Source of the DNA: Actinorhabdospora filicis
Lineage (GTDB): Bacteria > Actinomycetota > Actinomycetes > Mycobacteriales > Micromonosporaceae
Reading direction: 5' to 3'
NCBI RefSeq assembly: GCF_030269765.1
Contig: NZ_BSTX01000006.1
Coordinates: forward strand, 62,001 to 126,000
Length of the DNA stretch: 64,000 nt
The notes below the pieces were generated by a model. That model was not told the origin of the DNA. It ran no database searches and worked only from the letters and a program-made list of their open reading frames with translations. The translations under genes and the position numbers were made by a program. Shown piece by piece: positions 44,011-52,541 of this stretch (position 1 is the first letter of the stretch; each line of letters begins with the position of its first letter).

Positions 44011-44760
44011 ATGGACCTGACCGGGAAGACGAGCCTGGTGACCGGCGCCGCCGGCGGCATCGGACTCGCCACCGCCCGCCTGCTCGCCCGCACCGGCGCC
44101 TTCGTCGTCGCCACCGACGTCGACGAGCGCGGCCTGGCCGCCCTCGCCGCCGAGCTGGGCGCGTCGGTCACCACCGTCACCGGCGACGTGTCCTCGCCCG
44201 ACGACGTCCGCCGCATGGTCGGCGCCGCCGTCACCGAACGCGGCCGCCTTGACATCGCCGTCGCCAACGCCGGGATCATCCCCCTCTCCACGGTCGTGGA
44301 GACCAGCCCCGAGGACTGGGACCGGGTCATGGCCGTCGACGGCCGCGGCATGTTCCTGACCTGCAAGTACGCCATCGAGATCATGCTCGGCCACGGCGGC
44401 GGCGCCATCGTGTGCGTGTCCTCCATCTCCGGCGTCGCCGGACAGCACGGCCAGGCCGCCTACGGGCCCGCCAAGTTCGTCGCCACCGGCCTCACCAAGC
44501 ACCTCGCCGTCGAATGGGCCGCCCACGGCATCCGCGTCAACGCCGTCGCCCCCGGCACCATCCGCACCGCCCGCGTCAAGGAACTCGGCGACGAACCCGG
44601 CGGGCGCGAATACCTGGCGACCATGGCCGCCGCGCACCCCCTGGGACGCCTCGGCGAGCCCGAGGAGGTCGCCGAGGCCATCGTCTTCCTCGCCTCACCC
44701 GCCGCGTCCTTCATCACCGGGGCGGTACTGCCCGTGGACGGCGGCTACCTCGCCCGGTGA
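44011..44760 (+). CDS. SDR-family oxidoreductase, 249 aa
   Basis: It is a classical short-chain dehydrogenase/reductase. The cofactor-binding TGAAGGIG (11-18), NAGI after beta strand 4, and catalytic S138, Y151 and K155 (YGPAK) are all present, and the C-terminal PxxI/T segment is APGTIRT. Asp42 after the second strand (ATDVDERG) suggests NAD(H) rather than NADP(H). It oxidises or reduces a small alcohol/ketone; the substrate is unknown. GGAG lies 7 bp before the ATG. Its end overlaps the convergent gene by 16 bp. Confidence 0.92.
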   Translation: MDLTGKTSLVTGAAGGIGLATARLLARTGAFVVATDVDERGLAALAAELGASVTTVTGDVSSPDDVRRMVGAAVTERGRLDIAVANAGIIPLSTVVETSPEDWDRVMAVDGRGMFLTCKYAIEIMLGHGGGAIVCVSSISGVAGQHGQAAYGPAKFVATGLTKHLAVEWAAHGIRVNAVAPGTIRTARVKELGDEPGGREYLATMAAAHPLGRLGEPEEVAEAIVFLASPAASFITGAVLPVDGGYLAR

Positions 44761-45500
44761 AGCCGGTAGCGCACGCGCGTGCTGTGCGCGCCGTCCCGCG
44801 AGGTCGCCTCGGCGGTCAGCACGTCCCCGTCGAGCCGCAGGTCGATCACCGCCGGCTTGCGCAGGATCACCGCCATCTCGCTCGCGCGCAACTCCCCGTC
44901 CACCGCGATCAGGCGACCGCCGTCGGCCACCAGGATCGTCCCGTCGGCCAGCATCACCGGCTCGCCGGTCGTGCCGCTCTTCAGCCGGTGGCCCCGGCGG
45001 ATCTCCCCGCCGGGCAGCAGCCGCACGATCCTCGCCGATGTGCGCGTGTTGCGATCGCGCTCCACGACGATGCCGCCGGGCAGGTAGTGCCCGTAGGAGC
45101 GCCACCCGTCCAGCAGCTCGCCCCGGCCGTCGTAGTGCCAGGTGTCGAAGTAGTCGTAGCCCTCCAGGCCCAACAGGAAACCGCCCTCGTGGACGGCGCC
45201 GCGCTCGCCCCGCAGCTCGGCGACGAGCTCGCCGGACACGGCGTCCAGCAGCAGCGCCGGGCCCAGGTGCCCCCACGCGTGGTAGTCGAGGGAGTCGGTC
45301 AGGACGAGGATGCTCCCGTCGTTGAGGTGGGCGCTCGTGGGCAGGACACGGGTGTCGTGGATCCAGGAGTGCGCGCCCGTCGCGCGCACCCTGGTGCCCT
45401 CGACGGTGATCCGCAGCTCGGGGGTCTCCAGGAGCGGCGCGGGCGAATAGGGACGCATCGCGTCCTTCGTGCGCTCGATCTCGGTGGCGTGCCAGGGCAT
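44745..45500 (-). CDS. Hypothetical beta-propeller-like protein, 251 aa
   Basis: The product has repeated beta-strand segments ending in aspartate/glycine turns (LNDGSILVLTDS, ALLLDAVSGELVAELRGE, VMLADGTILVADGGRLIAVDGE), similar to blades of WD/NHL-type or PQQ-like propellers, with aromatic residues (YHAWGHLG, YDYFDTWHYDG). No signal peptide or catalytic motif is evident. I do not recognise a named family. The start is ATG 45500. The gene is convergent with SDR and divergent from the CDF transporter. Confidence 0.7.
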   Translation of the reverse strand: MPWHATEIERTKDAMRPYSPAPLLETPELRITVEGTRVRATGAHSWIHDTRVLPTSAHLNDGSILVLTDSLDYHAWGHLGPALLLDAVSGELVAELRGERGAVHEGGFLLGLEGYDYFDTWHYDGRGELLDGWRSYGHYLPGGIVVERDRNTRTSARIVRLLPGGEIRRGHRLKSGTTGEPVMLADGTILVADGGRLIAVDGELRASEMAVILRKPAVIDLRLDGDVLTAEATSRDGAHSTRVRYRLHRAR

Positions 45501-45558
45501 GCGGGCAGGGTAGCGGCTCCCGGCACCATTCGGCGTTCCCCGCCGCCCCTCCCATCAC

Positions 45559-45587
45559 TTGCACTCATGCGCATGTCACTATATGTT
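45559..45587 (+). promoter_or_regulatory. CDF transporter promoter with embedded palindrome
   Basis: -35 TTGCAC (45559-45564) and -10 TATGTT (45582-45587) are 17 bp apart. The spacer contains the perfect palindrome CATGCGCATG (45566-45575). A dyad between -35 and -10 is the usual place for a metal-sensing repressor (ArsR/SmtB or TetR-like) controlling efflux genes. No such repressor is adjacent. Confidence 0.55.
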
Positions 45588-45611
45588 CTGCGTCGACAGA
45601 AGGGACACACC

Positions 45612-46532
45612 ATGGGGCACGATCACGGTGGGCACGGCCACGGGATACCGGCCGCGCAGGCCGCCAGCGCCTCCGGCAAGCACGTCCGGCGGCTGTCCAT
45701 CGCCATCGGGCTCGGCCTGGTCACCTTCGTCACGCAGATCACCGTCGGGCTGTCCACGTCCTCGCTGGCGCTGCTGTCGGACTCCGCGCACGTCTTCACC
45801 GACGTCCTCGGCGTGATCATGTCCCTCGTCGCGATCCTGGTCGCCCGCCGCGCCGCCGCGCGCGCCGACCGGACCTTCGGGATGTACCGCGCCGAGGTCT
45901 TCGCCGCCCTGTTCAACGCGTTCCTGCTGTTCGCCGTCGCCGGATGGGTCGTCTACGAGGCCGTCGGGCGCCTCGGCGAGCCGCCGGAGGTCCCCGGCCT
46001 GCCGGTCAGCGTCGTCGCCGTCGTCGGCCTCGTCATGAACGTGATCGCGCTGCTGATCCTGCGCGACGGCGCCGCCGAGAGCCTCAACGTGCGCGGGGCG
46101 TACCTGGAGGTCATGGCCGACATGATCGGCTCCATCGGCGTCCTGGCCAGCGGCCTGCTCACCATGCTGTTCGGCTGGCGCTACACCGACCCGATCATCG
46201 GCGTGGCCATCGGCGTGTTCGTCCTGCCGCGCGCCTACAAACTCGGCAAGCAGGCCCTGCGCATCCTCTTCCAGCACGCCCCGGCGCGCGTCGACCTGCC
46301 CGCGCTCACCGCCGACCTGGCCGCCGTCCCCGGCGTCACCGACGTCCACGACCTGCACGTGTGGACCCTCACCTCGGGCATGGAGGTCGCCTCGGCGCAC
46401 CTGACCACCGTCCCCGACGCCGACACCGGCGTGGTCCTCGCCGCCGCGCGGCGCGTCCTCGCCGACGGCTACCACATCGAGCACGCGACCCTCCAGGTCG
46501 AGGCCGCCGCCTGCGATCACCCCGGCTGGTAG
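45612..46532 (+). CDS. Cation diffusion facilitator (Zn/Co/Cd efflux), 306 aa
   Basis: A CzcD-like CDF exporter of divalent metals. The N-terminus is a His-rich metal-binding tail (MGHDHGGHGHG). Helix 2 carries the HxxxD metal site (LLSDSAHVFTDVLG), while helix 5 has ExxxD (YLEVMADMIGSIG) in place of HxxxD, which may shift metal preference. The cytoplasmic C-terminal domain (ALTADLAAVPGVTDVHDLHVWTLTSGMEVASAHL) is intact. Six transmembrane helices are visible and the length is normal. ATG 45612 follows AGAAGGG. It acts in the cytoplasmic membrane by metal/proton exchange. Confidence 0.93.
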   Translation: MGHDHGGHGHGIPAAQAASASGKHVRRLSIAIGLGLVTFVTQITVGLSTSSLALLSDSAHVFTDVLGVIMSLVAILVARRAAARADRTFGMYRAEVFAALFNAFLLFAVAGWVVYEAVGRLGEPPEVPGLPVSVVAVVGLVMNVIALLILRDGAAESLNVRGAYLEVMADMIGSIGVLASGLLTMLFGWRYTDPIIGVAIGVFVLPRAYKLGKQALRILFQHAPARVDLPALTADLAAVPGVTDVHDLHVWTLTSGMEVASAHLTTVPDADTGVVLAAARRVLADGYHIEHATLQVEAAACDHPGW

Positions 46533-47020
46533 ACGGCGTCCACCACCAGCGGGACGTGCGCGCGCACCTCGGGAGTGAACCCCGCCCGCCGCAGGTGCCC
46601 GCACAACCGCGCGGTGACCAGCGACGTGCGGTTGGCGTCGGGCAGGTCGTAGCACAGGACGAGCCGCCCGCCCGGCCGCAGCAGCGTGGCCGCCACCTTC
46701 AGCTCGGCGGTGGCCGCGCCCGTCCAGAAGACATTGACATTGAGCGCGAGGATCTTGTCGAAGCGCTCCTCGGAGGCGTACACGTCGAAATGCGCGGTCA
46801 CGAACTGCGCCCGCCCGTCGGCCACCGCCGCCGCGTTCCGCAGCGCGGCGGCCTCGGTGGCCTTCACCGAGCGGTCCACCCCGACGTATCTGCCCTCGCC
46901 CACCGCCGCCAGGATCAGCTCCGCGGACGCGCCCCGGCCACCCCCGATCTCCAGGACGCGTTCCCCCGGCCGCGGGCCGAGGGCGGTGACGGCGAAGCTG
47001 ATGCGCTCGGGTGTGGTCAC
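46517..47020 (-). CDS. Class I SAM-dependent methyltransferase, 167 aa
   Basis: GTG 47020 is chosen because an AGGAGG site lies 6-7 bp upstream; an alternative start at 47047 would add nine residues. The SAM-binding motif VLEIGGGRGASAE and the acidic VGVDRSVKA loop, followed by FDKILALNVNVFW and LLRPGGRLVLCYD, give a compact Rossmann methyltransferase similar to ubiquinone/sterol-type small-molecule methyltransferases. The substrate is unknown. The 3' end overlaps the convergent CDF gene by 16 bp. Confidence 0.88.
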   Translation of the reverse strand: MTTPERISFAVTALGPRPGERVLEIGGGRGASAELILAAVGEGRYVGVDRSVKATEAAALRNAAAVADGRAQFVTAHFDVYASEERFDKILALNVNVFWTGAATAELKVAATLLRPGGRLVLCYDLPDANRTSLVTARLCGHLRRAGFTPEVRAHVPLVVDAVYQPG

Positions 47021-47065
47021 GGTGACCCTCCTATCGCGATGGGGCAAGCCCAGGCTGCCCCCCGA

Positions 47066-47091
47066 CCGGGTGACACGCGACCATCACCCGG
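47066..47091. promoter_or_regulatory. Dyad in the divergent methyltransferase/lipoprotein gap
   Basis: A perfect 8-bp inverted repeat (CCGGGTGA at 47066-47073 and TCACCCGG at 47084-47091, 10-bp gap) lies between the two divergent starts. The half-site spacing fits a dimeric repressor; nothing more can be said. Confidence 0.4.
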
Positions 47092-47146
47092 CGATCAATT
47101 CACGTTGCCCCCGGGCCCGGTGCGTCCACCGGATACTGTTCGAAAC

Positions 47147-47761
47147 GTGCGGACCTGGAGGATGCTCGTTTTCGTCGCGGCCATCGCGCTGCTCACCGCG
47201 TGCTCGCCGCCCGGCGCGGACCCGGCCGCGCCCACACCGTCCCCTTCCGACTCGTGGGAGCTCAAACCCCTCGCCGGGAAGTACGACCCCGCCGAGATGG
47301 CCGACTCGGTCCGCACCCGCTCCGCCGAGGCCGGCGTGAACCCCGTCCTGGTCATGGCCATCCTCTACAACGAGTCGTACAAGCCCCACGACCCGGACCT
47401 GGAACGCGCCTGGCTCAAATACGACCCCGACTCCTCCCTCGGCATCGCCAACATGCACGAGGCCGCCTTCGAGGACGTTAAACGCGACCGCCCCTTCGCC
47501 GACCGCTCGTGGCAGGAGCTGCCCGACGACCGCGACCTCGCCGTCCGCGCCGCCGCCTGGTACCTCCACGACCTGTCGGCCTCCCTGCCCGGCGACGTCT
47601 CCGGCGCCTACACCCGCGACGAGCTCCTCGCCCTCGGCTACAACGCCGGGCCGGGGAACATGCGTGCCTACGCCGACGGAGGGCAACCGGCGTCCTCGGT
47701 GCGCGGGTACCTGGAGAAGCTGCGGGCGAACTGGGGCAAGGCGACCGAGGCCGTCGGCTAG
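47147..47761 (+). CDS. SLT-like lipoprotein (putative lytic transglycosylase fold), 204 aa
   Basis: Starting at GTG 47147 gives a lipoprotein signal MRTWRMLVFVAAIALLTAC with lipobox LTAC and lipid-modified C19; ATG 47162 is an alternative that lacks the first arginines. After a Pro/Ser linker the domain has VLVMAILYNESYKP with the candidate catalytic E76, SSLGIANMHEAAF and LGYNAGPGNMRAY, the order of motifs of the soluble lytic transglycosylase fold. It would cleave peptidoglycan at the outer face of the membrane. The residues around the glutamate (YNES instead of xxES-G) are slightly unusual. Confidence 0.82.
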   Translation: MRTWRMLVFVAAIALLTACSPPGADPAAPTPSPSDSWELKPLAGKYDPAEMADSVRTRSAEAGVNPVLVMAILYNESYKPHDPDLERAWLKYDPDSSLGIANMHEAAFEDVKRDRPFADRSWQELPDDRDLAVRAAAWYLHDLSASLPGDVSGAYTRDELLALGYNAGPGNMRAYADGGQPASSVRGYLEKLRANWGKATEAVG

Positions 47762-47824
47762 GCCGTGTCACCTAGACCGTGCCGCCCGGTTCGTGTCATG
47801 GTGACGGGAAGCTAGTCTCCGTTC

Positions 47825-48514
47825 ATGACGTTCTACCCGTCCCTCGCCAACCTCGCCGCCGACATCGCCGTCTTCACCCTCGTCGAGGCCGAGCTGCGCG
47901 TCCTGCTCATCAGGCGCGCGAACCCGCCCTTCCAGGGCATGTGGGCCCTGCCCGGCGGATTCGTGGAACCCCACGAGGACGCCCACTCCGCCGCCCGCCA
48001 CGAGCTCACCGAGGAGACCGGCATCCCCGAGGGCAGCTTCCACCTGGAGTTCGTGGCCGCCTACACCGCGCCCGGCCGCGACCCCCGCAACCGGGTGGCG
48101 TCCTTCGCGTACATGGCCCTCGTCCCCCAGGTGCCCCCCACCGCCGCCGGGGGAGACGCCGCCGACGCCGCGCTGCTGCCCGTCGCCGGAGTGCTCGACG
48201 GCACCGTCCCCGTCGGCTTCGACCACCGGACCATCATCGGCGACGCCCTCGAACACGCCCGCGACCGCCTGGAGAACACCACCATCGCCGCCGCCTTCTG
48301 CCCACCGGAGTTCACCGTCACGGAACTGCGGCGCGTGTACGAAGCCGTCTGGGGCACCCGCCTGGACATGCGCAACTTCCACCGCAAGGTGACCGGCATC
48401 GAGGGATTCCTGGAACCCACCGGGCGCAAGACGACCCGCGACGGCGGCCGCCCGGCGGAGCTGTACCGGACCGGGGAGGCGACCCGGCTGCGCCCGCCGA
48501 TGTACCGGGGATGA
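47825..48514 (+). CDS. NUDIX-domain protein, NrtR-like (NUDIX plus winged helix), 229 aa
   Basis: Residues 10-135 form a NUDIX fold with the box GGFVEPHEDAHSAARHELTEETGI, where the usual Arg before Glu is His (HELTEETG instead of REUxEExG). Residues about 150-225 resemble the winged-helix of NrtR regulators (FTVTELRRVYEAVWGTRLDMRNFHRKV and GRPAELYR). NrtR proteins repress NAD-biosynthesis genes and respond to ADP-ribose; loss of the canonical Arg fits a sensor with weak hydrolase activity. No NAD gene is adjacent, so the target is elsewhere or the gene is autoregulated. Confidence 0.85.
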   Translation: MTFYPSLANLAADIAVFTLVEAELRVLLIRRANPPFQGMWALPGGFVEPHEDAHSAARHELTEETGIPEGSFHLEFVAAYTAPGRDPRNRVASFAYMALVPQVPPTAAGGDAADAALLPVAGVLDGTVPVGFDHRTIIGDALEHARDRLENTTIAAAFCPPEFTVTELRRVYEAVWGTRLDMRNFHRKVTGIEGFLEPTGRKTTRDGGRPAELYRTGEATRLRPPMYRG

Positions 48515-48614
48515 TGGGACGCGGCGGCCCTTCCCTTTCTGCCGCACCCGTCGAGGCTCGCTCGCGATACCCGCCGTCCCGCCCGCGCGGCACGGGCGGG
48601 CCAGAATGTGCCGC

Positions 48615-49322
48615 ATGGATCATGATCGCGTCATCGTCGCCCTCGACGTCGACTCCCGCGAGGCCGCCGACGACCTCGTCGCCCGCCTCGGCGACGACTG
48701 CGGCCACTACAAGGTCGGCCTCGAACTCCTCACCTCCGTCGGCCCGGACGTCGTACGCGACCTCGTCACCGCCGGCAAACGCGTCTTCCTGGACCTGAAG
48801 CTCTTCGAGATCCCCAACTCCGTCGCCGGAGCCGTCCACGCCGCCGGACGTCTCGGCGCCGGCCTCGTCACCGTCCACGCCATGGGCGGACCCGCGATCA
48901 TGCGCGCCGCCGTCGAAGCCGCCGCCGCCCACCCCGGACTCCGCGTGCTCGCCCTGACCGTGGTCACCAGCATGACCGACGCCGACCTCGCCGCCATCGG
49001 CGTCACCGACCCGGTCGCGACCCAGGTCCCCCGCCTCGCCCGCCTCGCCATCGACAGCGGCTGCCACGGCGTCGTCGCCTCACCCGCCGAGGTCCCCGCC
49101 ATCCGCGCCGCCACCGGACCCGGCGCGCTCATCGTCACCCCGGGTGTCGGCGTCTCCGCCGACCCGGCCGGATCCGGCGAACACGCCCGCCCCGGCACCC
49201 CCGCCGCCGCCTACGCCGCCGGAGCCACCCACATCGTGGTGGGACGCGGCGTCACCCGCGCCGAAGACCCCCTGGAGGCCCTGCGCCGCATCCGCGAGAA
49301 CGCCGCGCTCGCGGGCGGCTGA
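48615..49322 (+). CDS. pyrF: Orotidine-5'-phosphate decarboxylase, 235 aa
   Basis: It catalyses the last step of UMP synthesis, OMP to UMP. The family's catalytic set is K-D-K-D; here K33 (HYKVGLELL), D60 and K62 (FLDLK) are present, but the fourth residue is E65 (FEIPNS) where Asp is expected. The phosphate-gripping VTPGVGV and IVVGRGVTRAEDP segments are present. Length and order fit the type I bacterial enzyme. ATG 48615 is preferred over the in-frame ATG 48606. It stands alone here, away from other pyr genes. Confidence 0.9.
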   Translation: MDHDRVIVALDVDSREAADDLVARLGDDCGHYKVGLELLTSVGPDVVRDLVTAGKRVFLDLKLFEIPNSVAGAVHAAGRLGAGLVTVHAMGGPAIMRAAVEAAAAHPGLRVLALTVVTSMTDADLAAIGVTDPVATQVPRLARLAIDSGCHGVVASPAEVPAIRAATGPGALIVTPGVGVSADPAGSGEHARPGTPAAAYAAGATHIVVGRGVTRAEDPLEALRRIRENAALAGG

Positions 49323-49421
49323 GCGGGGGAGTGGGTGTCTGGTCGGCCCGGTCGCAGGCCACCACATCACCCCCGGCGGGTCCGTCGGCCGGTCGACCCG
49401 TCCGGTCCCGCGCCGGGGCGG

Positions 49422-52277
49422 CTACTTCGGCAGGTCCGCCAGCCCTTCCCGCGAGCGCTCCATCTCGCGCTCGTCATCGATCTCGCGCGCCATCGCCATG
49501 GCCGTCTCGTAGCTCCGCCTGGCCTCGGCGGTGCGCCCGGCGTCGGCGAGGGCGGTGCCGAGGGCGTTGTACACGGTGCAGCGGCGCTGCGGGTCGCCCC
49601 AGTCGTCCACGATGGTCACCGCCTGCTGGAGGAGCGCGATGGCCTCGTCGTGGCGGGCTTGGCGCGAGCGGATCATGCCCAGGTTGAGCAGGCCGTGTTC
49701 GAGCATCGCGAGGTTGCCCAGGGACTCGGCCGAATCGACCACCCAGCGGGCGTCCTCGGCGGCCTCGTCGAGCTGGCCGAGTTCGCACCGGCAGTAGGCG
49801 AGTCCCACCTTGGCGGCCAGTACCGACTGGCGGTCCCCGGCGTCGGCGAAGATCGCGCTGGCCTCCTGGTAGAGGGGGATGGCCTGCTCCCAGCGGTCCA
49901 GCCGGCTGTGCGCGGTGGCGATGTTCACCTGGCAGCGCGCGCGTTCGATCTCGTCACCGGCCTCGCGGGCGAGGTCGGCGGCGCGGTGGAGGGTGGCGAT
50001 GGCCTCGTCGAAGCGCCCGGCGCGGCCGTGGACGATCGCGATGCCGCGCATGACGGCCGCCTCGCCGCGGATGTCGCCGACGTCGCGGTGCAGCGCTGCG
50101 GCGCGCTCGAACCAGTACCCGGCCTGGGTGAAGCGGTGGGAGGTCGAGTACGTGTTGGCGAGGTTGATCGCGGCGGCCGCCTGCGCGGGGACGTCGCCGA
50201 GCCGGGCGGAGGCGGCGATGCCGAGTTCGAGGACGGCGACGGCGTCGTCGGTGCGGCGCTGCATCAGGGAGTACGCGGCGAGGGGGACGTGCAGGTCGCG
50301 GACCTCGCGGTCGTCCCCTCCGGCGGCGGCGAGGCGGACGGCCTCGATCGCGGCGGGCAGTTCGGCGGCGAGCCAGCCGGTGGCGGCGCGCTCGTCGGCG
50401 AAGGCGGGCCCGGGATGGCGGGGCGGTTCGGGCGGGGTGGGGACATCGGGGCGGGCGCCGATCGCGTCCATCGCGGCGGTCGAAGTGTGCGTGTACCAGG
50501 CGTGCAGCCGCGACAGTGCCGCCGCGCGCGCTTCGGGGGTCTCGGTCTCGCGGGTGGTGGCGGCGGCGAAGGCGCGCAGGAGGTCGTGGACGCGGTAGCG
50601 GCCCGGCCCGGAGACCTGCAGGAGGCAGCCGTCGGCGAGGAGCCGCAGGTGCCCGGCGGCGGCGTCGGGGGTGACGTCGGCGAGGTTGGCGGCCAGGTGC
50701 GGGGTGGCGTCGGCGGTGGGGTGCAGGCCGAGGAGGCGGAAGGTGCGGACGGTGTCCTCGGGCAGGTGCCGCAGCGACCAGGAGAACACGCCGCCGACGC
50801 GGGTGAGGGAGTCCCCGGCGTCCAGGAAGCGGAAGCGGCGGATCTCGTCGTCGAGTTCGGCGGCGACGCGGGCCAGCGACAGGTCCGGGCGGCGCGCGGT
50901 CCGCTCGGCGGCCACGCGCAGCGCGAGCGGGAGGCTGTCGCAGCGGCGGATGACGAGTTCGAGGGCGTCGGGTTCGTCCGTCGCGCGGTGCCCGAGGATG
51001 CGGCGGAGCAGCTCGGCGGCGTCGTCGTGGTCGAGACGGTCGACGGGGAGGCGGGCGGCGCCTTCGCGTGCGCTGAGGCCGGAGAGCATGTCGCGGCTGG
51101 TGACCAGGACGAGCGTCGCGGGATCACCGGGCAGCAGCGGGCGGACCTGTTCGGTGTCGCGCGTGTTGTCCAGCAGCACCAGCATGCGGCGCCCGGCGAT
51201 GAGGGAGCGGTAGGCGGCGGCGCGCGCGTCGGCGTCCTGGGGGATGTCGCGGGCGGGCGTGCCCAGCGACAGCAGGAGGAGCTCCAGCGCGGTGGCGGGC
51301 GTCATCGGCTCGGCCTCGCCGAAGCCGCGCAGGTCGAGGTAGAGCTGGCCGTCGGGGAACGCGCTGGCCCGTGACCGTCCCCAGTGGACGGCGAGGGTGG
51401 TCTTGCCGACGCCGCCGGTGCCGACGATGGTGGCCAGGCCGGTGCCGTCCGACAGGATCGCGTCGAGCCCGGCGAGCGCCTCGTCGCGGCCGACGAAGGG
51501 GATGGACGCGGGCGGCAGCTGACGCGGCACGGACGCGCGCGGCGCGGCGTGCGGCTGGTCGATCAGCTCCCGGTAGGCGGCCTGGAGCTCGGCGCCCGGG
51601 TCGACGCCGAGTTCGGCGGAGAGAAGTTCGCGGACCTCGTGGTAGGCGGCGATGGCCTCACCGCGGCGCCCGGCGCGGTCGAGGGCGGTCATCAGGTGCC
51701 GCCGCAGCCGCTCGTCGTAGGGGTGGTCGCCGACGAGCGCGGGCAGCTCGGCGATGAGCTCGTCGTGCCGTCCCCGCGCGAGATCGGCCTCGACGCGGTC
51801 CCGCAACGCGGCGAGCCTGCGCTCGTCGAGCCCGGGACCGGCCGCGGCGACCAGCTCGTCACCGGCGCCCGACAGCGCCGGGCCGCGCCACAGCGCGAGC
51901 GCCGCGCCGAGCAGTTCGGCGGCCTTGTCGGCGTCGCCGATGCCCAGCGCCGAGCGGGCGTCGGCGCAATGCCGGTCGAAGACGTGCAGGTCCACCGAGT
52001 CCGGCGCGCCCCGGAAGGTGTATCCGGCGGCGTCGCGGGCGATGATCTCGGCGTCGCCGAGCAGCCCTCGCAGCGCCGAGATCTGCTGCTGCAGCAATCT
52101 GGGCGCGGTGACGGGAGCGTCCTCGCCCCAGGTGAGGCGGATCAGGCGGTCCTCGGTGACCGCGCGCCCCGGGGTGAGCAGGAGCGCCGCCAGCAGCGAC
52201 CTGCTCTTGCGTCCGGTCAAGTGGACGCGTGTGGACTCCCGCCACACCTCGACCGGCCCGAGTATTCGGAACTCCAC
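49422..52277 (-). CDS. AfsR/SARP-family transcriptional regulator with NB-ARC and TPR domains, 951 aa
   Basis: GTG 52277 begins MEFRILGPVEVW, the usual SARP opening. Residues 1-95 are an OmpR-like winged helix, 95-245 the bacterial transcriptional activator domain (HPYDERLRRHLMTALDRAGRRGEAIAAYHEVRELLSAELGVDPG), about 265-560 the NB-ARC ATPase with P-loop GTGGVGKTT (around 283-291) and VLLDNTRD Walker B. From about 620 to 945 there are tetratricopeptide repeats. Such regulators activate antibiotic or secondary metabolite genes from direct-repeat sites, often after phosphorylation. Its nearest divergent gene is the thioesterase-like gene. The ATP-grasp cluster with 11-bp direct repeats is a possible but distant target. 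Confidence 0.95.
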   Translation of the reverse strand: MEFRILGPVEVWRESTRVHLTGRKSRSLLAALLLTPGRAVTEDRLIRLTWGEDAPVTAPRLLQQQISALRGLLGDAEIIARDAAGYTFRGAPDSVDLHVFDRHCADARSALGIGDADKAAELLGAALALWRGPALSGAGDELVAAAGPGLDERRLAALRDRVEADLARGRHDELIAELPALVGDHPYDERLRRHLMTALDRAGRRGEAIAAYHEVRELLSAELGVDPGAELQAAYRELIDQPHAAPRASVPRQLPPASIPFVGRDEALAGLDAILSDGTGLATIVGTGGVGKTTLAVHWGRSRASAFPDGQLYLDLRGFGEAEPMTPATALELLLLSLGTPARDIPQDADARAAAYRSLIAGRRMLVLLDNTRDTEQVRPLLPGDPATLVLVTSRDMLSGLSAREGAARLPVDRLDHDDAAELLRRILGHRATDEPDALELVIRRCDSLPLALRVAAERTARRPDLSLARVAAELDDEIRRFRFLDAGDSLTRVGGVFSWSLRHLPEDTVRTFRLLGLHPTADATPHLAANLADVTPDAAAGHLRLLADGCLLQVSGPGRYRVHDLLRAFAAATTRETETPEARAAALSRLHAWYTHTSTAAMDAIGARPDVPTPPEPPRHPGPAFADERAATGWLAAELPAAIEAVRLAAAGGDDREVRDLHVPLAAYSLMQRRTDDAVAVLELGIAASARLGDVPAQAAAAINLANTYSTSHRFTQAGYWFERAAALHRDVGDIRGEAAVMRGIAIVHGRAGRFDEAIATLHRAADLAREAGDEIERARCQVNIATAHSRLDRWEQAIPLYQEASAIFADAGDRQSVLAAKVGLAYCRCELGQLDEAAEDARWVVDSAESLGNLAMLEHGLLNLGMIRSRQARHDEAIALLQQAVTIVDDWGDPQRRCTVYNALGTALADAGRTAEARRSYETAMAMAREIDDEREMERSREGLADLPK

Positions 52278-52387
52278 GCTGCCCCCGCGGTGAATAGGTT
52301 CTGTAGCGCTTGATGCTAGGTGGAAGGACGATCACGAACAAGATCAACACATGGCCGGGGCAAGCTCTCCGTGTTCCATCTTCTGAT

Positions 52388-52446
52388 GAAGACGCGGCCC
52401 CCGCCATGTTCGCTCCCCCGCGCGTGCCTTCGGGGGCCGCGTCTTC
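52388..52446. promoter_or_regulatory. Long inverted repeat in the AfsR/thioesterase-like divergent gap
   Basis: A perfect 16-bp inverted repeat (GAAGACGCGGCCCCCG at 52388-52403, its complement at 52431-52446) with a 27-nt loop lies in the 264-bp divergent region. A second perfect 24-bp palindrome is centred at 52577/52578 inside the start of the thioesterase-like gene (52566-52589). They may be operators, a riboregulatory leader or a terminator for read-through; nothing in the sequence decides. Confidence 0.5.
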
Positions 52447-52541
52447 ACTGGTCGATGGCATCGGGGTCGCTCGATCCCTGCGCCGGGACGATCAACGGGG
52501 GTCGTTCCGGCTTGCAAGCATGCCCAGAAACGGAGATTTCC

